This document shows, piece after piece, positions 14,201-23,200 of a stretch of DNA of 64,000 bases. Each line of letters begins with the position of its first letter. The stretch's first letter is position 1. The DNA comes from Pardosa pseudoannulata (lineage: Eukaryota; Arthropoda; Arachnida; Araneae; Lycosidae). Location of the stretch: positions 77,393,379 through 77,457,378 of the forward strand of contig CM063499.1 of NCBI GenBank assembly GCA_032207245.1, given 5' to 3'. The position numbers were made by a program, and so were the translations under genes. The notes below the pieces were generated by a model that was given only the letters and a program-made list of their open reading frames with translations, ran no database searches and had not been told where the DNA came from.

Positions 14201-17200
14201 ATATATTATTCATATTTGTTTAATTTTTTAAAATTTTATTCACTCTGTAACTTCAGAAATTACGTAGAAAAACCGTGAGTAGTTTTATAAAAAATACTTT
14301 AATGAATGGTGTTAAGAAATCTGGAAAAAAAATTTCAATTATCCTGAAGTATTTGAAGTTGCAAATGGGGTAAAAAAAAAAAAACATCAAATTTAAGAAT
14401 TCTTTTAAAATAAGTGCAACAAAAAATAATTTGTAATAAAATATAAAAAATATATCTAAAAATGTAAAAACATGAACTAGTTTCTATGCTTAAAGAAAAA
14501 AGTTCTGTTAATGTAGACGGATACCTTAAGACTTATTCACAGTTTCTCAAAAAATTGAGTAGATTTTTATAAAAAATCTGTAAATAAAAAAAAAAGTTCT
14601 TGTACTGCTTCTCTTGATTTAACATTAGACTAGTAAAGCAGTAGTTAATTTATTACTAAGTTAGATATTGCTTTAATTGTAAATAGTTTTCAACACTCAA
14701 AATGATGAATAAGGATATAATAAGCAATGGGAGCAATATCACACTTCTGTTTTAAATTTTTAAAGTTAGTTTTTTTTTTCTTCATAATATAAAAAGGTTT
14801 TAACCCTATGAAAATTGTTAAATCTGTAAATGTATATGAGCTAGTTACTTAATTTAATCAAAATGTATTTATGTTTATTTATAAAGTTTTAAAATGTAGT
14901 TTCATGAAATATTTTGAAGTGGAAAATATTATTTAAAAATTGCTGTAAATAATTGGGGAAAGTATGGCTTATGCCCCGTTTTACATAATTTTATTTTTAC
15001 TAGGTTATCAGATATGTATATATATGTAACCGGCAAAAAGTTTCTTACTATGTTACATTGACAGCCCATATTTTTTTTATTGCCAGGGATTGTTTGGCAA
15101 TGTTTAACTTTTATGTAGTCCTGCAAAAAAGGTACTTATTTATTATATATTACTTGAGACTAGGTGACACATTTATAAAAACTCTTTTATTTTCTTCATA
15201 TCGTGCATCTGCATGCTATGTGAATATTCTCTTTCAGAAATAATTAATCATGGGAATTATCTTCTCATGGGAGAGAGCCTAAGACAGCAGTTTTGCTATG
15301 ATTATTAAAAATATTATGGCTGTAAATTGTGTACCAGAAATGTTCACCCCCACATGTAAATTTATAAAAACTTTTTATTTGTTTCATTACATACTCAGAA
15401 AGGCATCAAATACATATTACATCTTCAACAATCACTTTGCATCTTATTGCTGGGAAAATGTCCTCCTTCAGGAGTCATCAGTCATATGACTTATCTTCTC
15501 ATGGGAAACTGTGTAAGGAAGCAATTTTGCCATGATTGTGGTTACAACATGTATATCAGAAATGTACACACCCACATGTAAATTTGCAAGGATACTCAAC
15601 TTTTCCTTTTTCAATTGATATCTTGCTTTACAAAATTGTAAGAAAGGTTGCATATAGAAGTTATAAATACAGGTTTGGGTTTTGAGAAGTGCAGGAGTCC
15701 AATCTCAATGAATAATGTCTTTGATTTAATTTAAATATCTGGGAAAGTAAAAATTGAAAAATAGAATATGAATTGAGAGAATTGTGGTTAACTTTAGAAG
15801 CAATAATTTTTTATGTGTTTTATGTATATAATTCTTTATTTTAATAATTGTTAATTTATACAGCTTGTTTATGAATGTTGCAAAGCCTCAGCCTCGAGAC
15901 AATCAAGACCTTTTCCTTGTGGTTCTTGGTGGATTGACACCTTCTGAAATCAAGTTTATTAGAGATAAAGAAGCACAATTTAAAGACCGTCAAGTAATAT
16001 TTTTTAGCCTAATTTTTTATTTAGAATTATGTTTTAGCTAACTTGTCTTTAAAATCTCTGTTTTTTAAAGCTTTTTTTCCAAATTTTACATAGCATTCAT
16101 ACTCTAGTATTCCTAGCTTATGTGTTCTTGTATGTATTGTAACACTGGGTCTCATATTAACATGGCTTATTTTTCATCATATAATGTAACTGGTGCCTCG
16201 TGTTATGCTTTATAATACACCCTGCAACTACCACATGTCCCAAACTGCTATCATTTATCACTGGTTATGGCATTTTGCTCATCTGATGCATATATGTACA
16301 GATGTAATTAAGAATATTCTGCTAATTTGTACTGTATTCTTCATAAATTTTATGATGAAATTTATTTGAAATATTAAGTATAATACTTGTAGGAATATGA
16401 AATATTAGATAATTTTTTAATGCAGGGGCACTTACCTATAAAGCATCTGCCCAAATATCTGGGAAACCAGGGTTCCCACGGTGCTTAAAAGTCCTTAAGA
16501 ACTCCTTAATTTTAATTTACATTTTTAAGGGCCCTTAAAATTACTTAATTTTTTGTCAAAGGTCCTTAAACTCTTTAATTTTTAAATTGGAATGCAATCA
16601 ATTACTCCATCGATGAGATCCACAGTCGTCATGTGATTTCTTATCAGTTTTCTTATATGACAAATATATAATCTTTCGCATACTTAAAAGGTTTAAAGTA
16701 TAATGTCAGCTGCCTTTTCCTAATAACAGTCATGCAGATTTTAATTAAATGAAGCATGAAGGATGGGGGTTTGTAGATATTTCAGTTACTTATGGAAGTT
16801 TAATTTTTCCTTGCATTGGATGTAATAGAAAAGTCTAAAACTTTCTTCGTTCCTAGACAATGTCAGGTATAATCAGCTAATATATATATATAAACTCTCA
16901 TATAAATATATATCAGTCATTTTTAGATCCCAAATGTAAAAACGCCTCGCACGTCCCCGGCTGCACTTTCGGAAGTCTGCACGCCACGTTCTATACCTGC
17001 CCGCCTATTTGACTGGAGCAGGTATCTTGGGTTCGCTTTTAAAGCCTATGTGGCCGACAATGAAGCACAGCAGCGACAAAACTCTTGATTAAACATTTAT
17101 TAATAAGAAGATTTAAAAATAAAACATAAATACATTTCAATGCATACTCGAACAGGGCTCAAAATAAGACCGAGGACAAAAAGTAAATCGTGCCGAGCGG

Positions 17201-20200
17201 AAACACCTCTCTCGGTCTCTCCTGCTTTCCGAAGAATAATGTCCGTTTTTCGTCGCACCGACAGGGCATCTCCTTTTCACCCCTCCTCGTGAGGGCCGGG
17301 GGGAATCCCCCCCCCTCGGTCAAGTTTTCGCCTCCATGGGAAAAAATGTCCTTTTCTGCAGCTGGCGGGGGTGGCATCGCATCGCTCGCCCCCTCCTGTG
17401 GAACTTGCCCACCCCCTCTAGGGGTGTCCGTCTTCGGCCGCCGAAACAACAAAACCAGGGGCCCATGTAACACCAACTCGAGTCTTGAGTCTAGTATTAC
17501 ACGCCCCTTCTACACGATTGAATTTGCCTGTCAAACAGGCTAAATCAATCCACATTTTAACGACGACTCAAGACGCACAAACCTCCTCATTCCCCTTTTT
17601 CCCCGTGGTTGTGAGGTGCAAGGGAAACAAGACTAAAAAATACCTTCAATTCTCACAAAGACTATTTACAGGCAAAAAACAAATCTATGCTATAAAAATT
17701 CACTTCACTAAGAAAAAAAAATACTCAAATGAAAAAAAAATCAAACTCCTACCAAAGAAAAAATAAACTGCAATAAAACATACACGTAAAACTTATTTCC
17801 TATACAAAAAACATACACATATATAATTATTCTCTACACGAAAAAAAAATACTGAAAGGTAAATCAACAATGCAATTAATTATATCTCTGCTTCACACGT
17901 AAAAAACGCCTCGCGCGTCCCCGCCTGCACTTTCTGAAGTCTGCACGCCACGTTCTATACCTGCCGCCTATTTTGACTGGAGCAGGTATCTTGGGTTCGC
18001 TTTTAAAGCCTATGTGGTCGACAATGAAGCACAGCAGCGACAAAACTCTTGATTAAACATTTATTAATAAGAAGATTTTCAAAACATATATACAACGCAA
18101 ATCATACCCAAACAGGGCTCTAATAAGACCGAGGACAAAAAGTAAATCGTGCCGAGCGGAAACACCTCTCTCGGTCTCTCCTTTCCCAAGAATAATGTCC
18201 GTTTTTTCGTCGCACCGACAGGGCATCTCCTTTTCACCCCTCCTCGTGAGGGCCGGGGGAAACCCCCCCCCCTCGGTCAAGTTTTCGCCTCCATGGGAAA
18301 AAATGTCCTTTTCTGCAGCTGGCGGGGGTGGCATCGCATCGCTCGCCCCCCCTCCTGTGGAACTTGCCCACCCCCTCTAGGGGTGTCCGTCTTCGGCCGC
18401 CGAAACAACAAAACCAGGGGCCCATGTAACACCAACTCGAGTCTTGAGTCTAGTATTACACGCCCCTTCTACACGATTGAATTTGCCTGTCAAACAGGCT
18501 AAATCAATCCACATTTTAACGACGACTCAAGACGCACAAACCTCCTCATTCCCCTTTTTCCCCGTGGTTGTGAGGTGCAAGGGAAACAAGACTAAAAAAA
18601 TACCTTCAATTCTCACAAAGACTATTTACAGGCAAAAAACAAATCTATGCTATAAAAATTCACTTCACTAAGAAAAAAAAATACTCAAACGAAAAAAAAA
18701 AATCAAACTCCTACCAAAGAAAAAATAAACTGCAATAAAACATACACGTAAAACTTATTTCCTATACAAAAAACATACACATATACTTATTCTCTACACG
18801 AAAAAAAAATACTGAAAGGTAAATTAACAATGCAATCAATTATATCTCTGCTTCACACGTAAAAAACGCCTCGCGCGTCCCGCCTGCACTTTCGGAAGTC
18901 TGCACGCCACGTTCTATACCTGCCCGCCTATTTTGACTGGAGCAGGTATCTTGGGTTCGCTTTTAAAGCCTATGTGGCCGACAATGAAGCACAGCAGCGA
19001 CAAAACTCTTGATTAAACATTTATTAATAAGAAGATTTTCAAAACATATATACAACGCAAATCATACCCAAACAGGGCTCTAATAAGACCGAGGACAAAA
19101 AGTAAATAGTGCCGAGCGGAAACACCTCTCTCGGTCTCTCCTTTCCCAAGAATAATCATGTCCGTTTTTCGTCGCACCGACAGGGCATCTCCTTTTCACC
19201 CCTCCTCGTGAGGGCCGGGGGGAATCCCCCCCCCTCGGTCAAGTTTTCGCCTCCATGGGAAAAAATGTCCTTTTCTGCAGCTGGCGGGGTGGCATCGCAT
19301 CGCTCGCCCCACTCCTGTGGAACTTGCCCACCCCCTCTAGGGGTGTCCGTCTTCGGCCGCCGAAACAACAAAACCAGGGGCCCATGTAACACCAACTCGA
19401 GTCTTGAGTCTAGTATTACACCCAGGAAGTACTGTTTATAATGTTTTTATTCACAATTTATTTTTAGTTTGATCACTCAAAAAAACTTTAGATGTACATT
19501 TTTCAAAATTAGATTTTGTCAAGTAGGTTAATCTTATTAGTTTTTAGGCATTTTTAAAAACTTAATTCTGAAATATTGTAGGGTATTTATTGAACATGCC
19601 TTGGCTGGTTCATAATTATTAAAATATGTTATGTAGGAAATAGGGTTTATGCCGTTATACCGTGTATTTCAAGTAGGTCCTTATAAAAAGGTACTTTGGT
19701 CTTTAAAAAGTTCTTAATTTTTGTTCTAGAAAAAGAGTGGGAACCCTGATATAGGTGTGTATAAATATTAAGGTTGGATTGTTTATCAATATATCGTCAA
19801 ATATTTATATACTTTAAGTATTGCAATAAGAATATTCAGGGTTCCCACAGTCCTTAAGAGTCATTAAGAACTTCTTAATTTTAGTTTTCATTTTTAAGGG
19901 CCCTTAAAAACTACATAATTTTTGTCAATGGTCCTTAAAAACTCCTTAATTTTTATATTAGAATCAATTTCTCCATGAACGCGATCCGCTGTCATCACAT
20001 GATTTCGCAGCACTCTCCGAACTTTCTGGATTTTTATGTTCGGAGTTAAATTTTTGTTCTGGAAAAAGAGTGGGAACCCAGGAAACTATTACTCACTTAG
20101 AAATCCCTGGGGAGCAAATGTAGCATACACCCGTGTAGTGACCAGATATGCAAGAATAGTCCCAATGTAGCTCATACATGTCATAAGAGGCAATTATAAT

Positions 20201-23200
20201 GAATATGCTATGTCTGGGGTGTAGCCAGATACCCTGCCCTTAGAGATTATATCAGGGGATTTAGCTACATTTAGGTAAACATAGTTTTGCAATCCCAAGA
20301 ACCCCAGCAATCTGTTTTTATTTCCCTTTCCTTTTTTTTACCTTCTCTTTCTTGGGTTTGAGTTCATTAGAGCTATGGCCACTATGCCCTGCTCTTGGGT
20401 AACCCTTCAGGAGCTGCCCTAAAGGGATTTTATTCACTTCAAATGCATTTTAAGATGTATGCTACCGATGTGGGTAATGTAATTTAGAAACAGGGACCAA
20501 ACAGAAGACTTCCAGGCATCTGCTACATTCAGGGATATCATTGTGAACTTGAAGCATTGCAACCACAAACATATTTTTACTTGCTCTAAATAAGAAAGAC
20601 GGGAACAAAAACTTCGCAAAACGTACTTATCCTGACCGGCAGTCACTTTGCGATTTTCCTGGGCCGGAGGTTTTTTTGCTATTAAGCCTAAAAAAATTAA
20701 AATTCATGAAATGTCAAAACAACATAGCACTTAATCTGCGTTATTTAATAATGCTCTAAAAGTATTTATAACATAACCAAATATAAGATAAGAAAAATAT
20801 TTTTATTTAGTATACATGATTATTAATGAATACTATTTCTATTGAAAAAAAAATATTTATAAAAAAGGATTGACATTTGGTAGACACTAGTAATACCCTT
20901 TTTAACATTCTCATAATCTAAAATCCTATTTATATAACTATTATCTTTTCTATTAAAACTCAAAAAAAGCCCATATGGATTACGATTCAAATGCGAAAAT
21001 AAATCTCCTGTTTTTTTACAGAAAACTTTCCAGAATCAGAATCAAAAAATTATGCAAAACAAACTCACCATAAACCTCTTCACGGAAGCACAAACGCATA
21101 CTTATCTGTGTGATCACTTTTAATAATACAAAGAAAAAATTATTTCAAGGTATTAAAGCTATTTAACAAATGAATTTTATTTAATAACAATAAATATTAG
21201 CAGAACTATGAAAAATTTGTGTTAGTTCTTTTTATATATATATTTTTACTCTTATAAATTTTTTTTTATTTAGTAATTTTAAATGAGATTTATTCTTACT
21301 ATAATTTTAAACTTGTTTAGTAATATTTAAAAGTCATCAAAGTAACATCATTGCATATGGAGTTTTGATGAGATTTTTCCTTGAAAAACAAAAACATTTT
21401 TGTAAATCTATATAGAATAGAGAAGATGTTTTATTTCTATAAAGATTATGATGAATCTGTAGAAAAGTACAATGTATTATTTATGAATAAAGATTAAAAA
21501 TCTTTTATTTAAACTTGTAGGTAAGAAATTTATACTATTGAAATTTCGATATTATCACAAAACTAAAAAATGTGAAATATTAATACTGTTTTTCATATTT
21601 GCAAAAAAAAATAGTATATAGATTGTATATTTAGAATAGATTATTACTTATACAAAAGATCAATATCTTAGATTGTCAAAAAGTAGAAATATTTATGATT
21701 CAATATGAACACTTACAAATACATATGTGATAAGATTATAATAAAAGAGAGTTCACAGACATACATAAATTATAGATAAGTTATTATATTTGTGTTTATA
21801 TAATTTGGAAGGGAAAAATAAAAATTAAATGAATTAACTTTTAAAATTTTAGAATGATAATTTTAGTAATATTATTGGTGTTATTTTTTTGAGTTTTTTT
21901 AATAGATTTTAATTTAAAGTTTTATATAATTTTTCTTGTAGAATTTAAAATTAAATTTTTTGTTTGAATGCGTTATAAAGTTTTATTGTATTTTTGATTA
22001 TTTTATGATATTTATATTTGAAAAAAGAAATTATTTATGATTTGTATAATTTTTTTGTTAATATTTTTTATAGTAAAAATTTAGTTAGTTGGTTTATGAT
22101 TTTGTTTTTTGATGATCATTTGTAATGATTTTTTTAAATTTTTTTTTAAATTTAGATTTGTTTGTTAAGATATTTATAATGGTTATATAATTAATAATTT
22201 TTATTTTTGTTTAAATTGCTAAAGTGTGTTTTTATGTTTAATTAAAATATTAAGTGTGAAATTTTAGATATGTGAATTTTATGCAAGGTTTTTATAAGTA
22301 TTGATAGGTATTTTATTTAGTTTTAAATTATAGAAATTTATAGTAAAAATTTATATATTACTCCCATCTGTGGAGAGCACAAGTTCAGCGCCTGCCCTAA
22401 GTGCCTATGAGGCCAAAATTACTAAAGATTTATATTTACTTAGGTTTTTTATATTATAGAGAGTACAAAAAGTTGATTTTGAAAAGTTTTAATGGTAAAT
22501 TATAAGACTGACGAAGAGATTCCTTATCTTTAAGTTTCGTAAAATAAGAAGTTCCTTGATTTGTTCCTTATTGTTTTTTCGTAATAAAATTTAAATAAAT
22601 ACTTATGTTGCTTTATGTACTCGGCACTCAATTACATACATTAACACATATTATTACATTTATAAACCTAGTATACACTTAATCAAATATATGCTCACTT
22701 AAACATTCGCACGTCGAGTCGACGTATGGTTATCTTTAGTGTATAGTGAAATATGGTTATCTATCTAGGGTTAAGCTTAATTTCCTCCGCATCAAGTAGA
22801 TGGCACCACAATGACTCTTACTACTCCTTGACTCAACTTAATGTCATTATCTTAACTTTTGTCTCTTTTCATATTTCGCCTTTTTCTTTTCTTAAAACTT
22901 AAAAAAAAATTTAATTAAAAATAAAACAAAAAAAATTATTAAAATTTTAAAAACGGATGTCACCATTCGCAAAAACACTGTATCCTTTCGCCCTTCTTTT
23001 TCACTTTTAACTCTTAATTTAATTCTAATTTTATTTATTATTATTATTATTATTGAGGACAAGGCCTACTTTTCTTTAATTTTTAATACTGTAATTTAAC
23101 CTAAATGTAACTGCACCTTTATATGTTTTTTAATTCTAACGAAGCACAACTGTAATGATTGTATAATTTGTTCATCACTGGGGATTCAACTTTCAGTCTA

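Larger units (their letters stand above)
16468..19748. mobile_element. TIR element (CAGGGTTCCCAC ends) interrupted by an LTR array
   Basis: The terminal CAGGGTTCCCAC and GTGGGAACCCTG are perfect inverted repeats. Subterminal GTCCTTAA/CTCCTTAATTTT motifs recur. Without the inserted LTR array the host is about 795 bp. A second, shorter copy lies at 19837-20082. The ends resemble hAT, but I find no clear 8-bp target duplication, so the superfamily is uncertain. Confidence 0.75.

Noticed and set aside
17159..19441. Repeated Pro/Gly-rich frames of about 110 residues on both strands
   Set aside because: They lie in the GC-rich LTR cores, occur in opposite strands at once and change by frameshift between copies, so they are not conserved proteins.
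16468..20090. Target duplication GGAAAC flanking the pair of CAGGGTTCCCAC elements as one composite transposon
   Set aside because: Similar hexamers occur on the outer sides but do not align as an 8-bp duplication next to the termini; probably chance.
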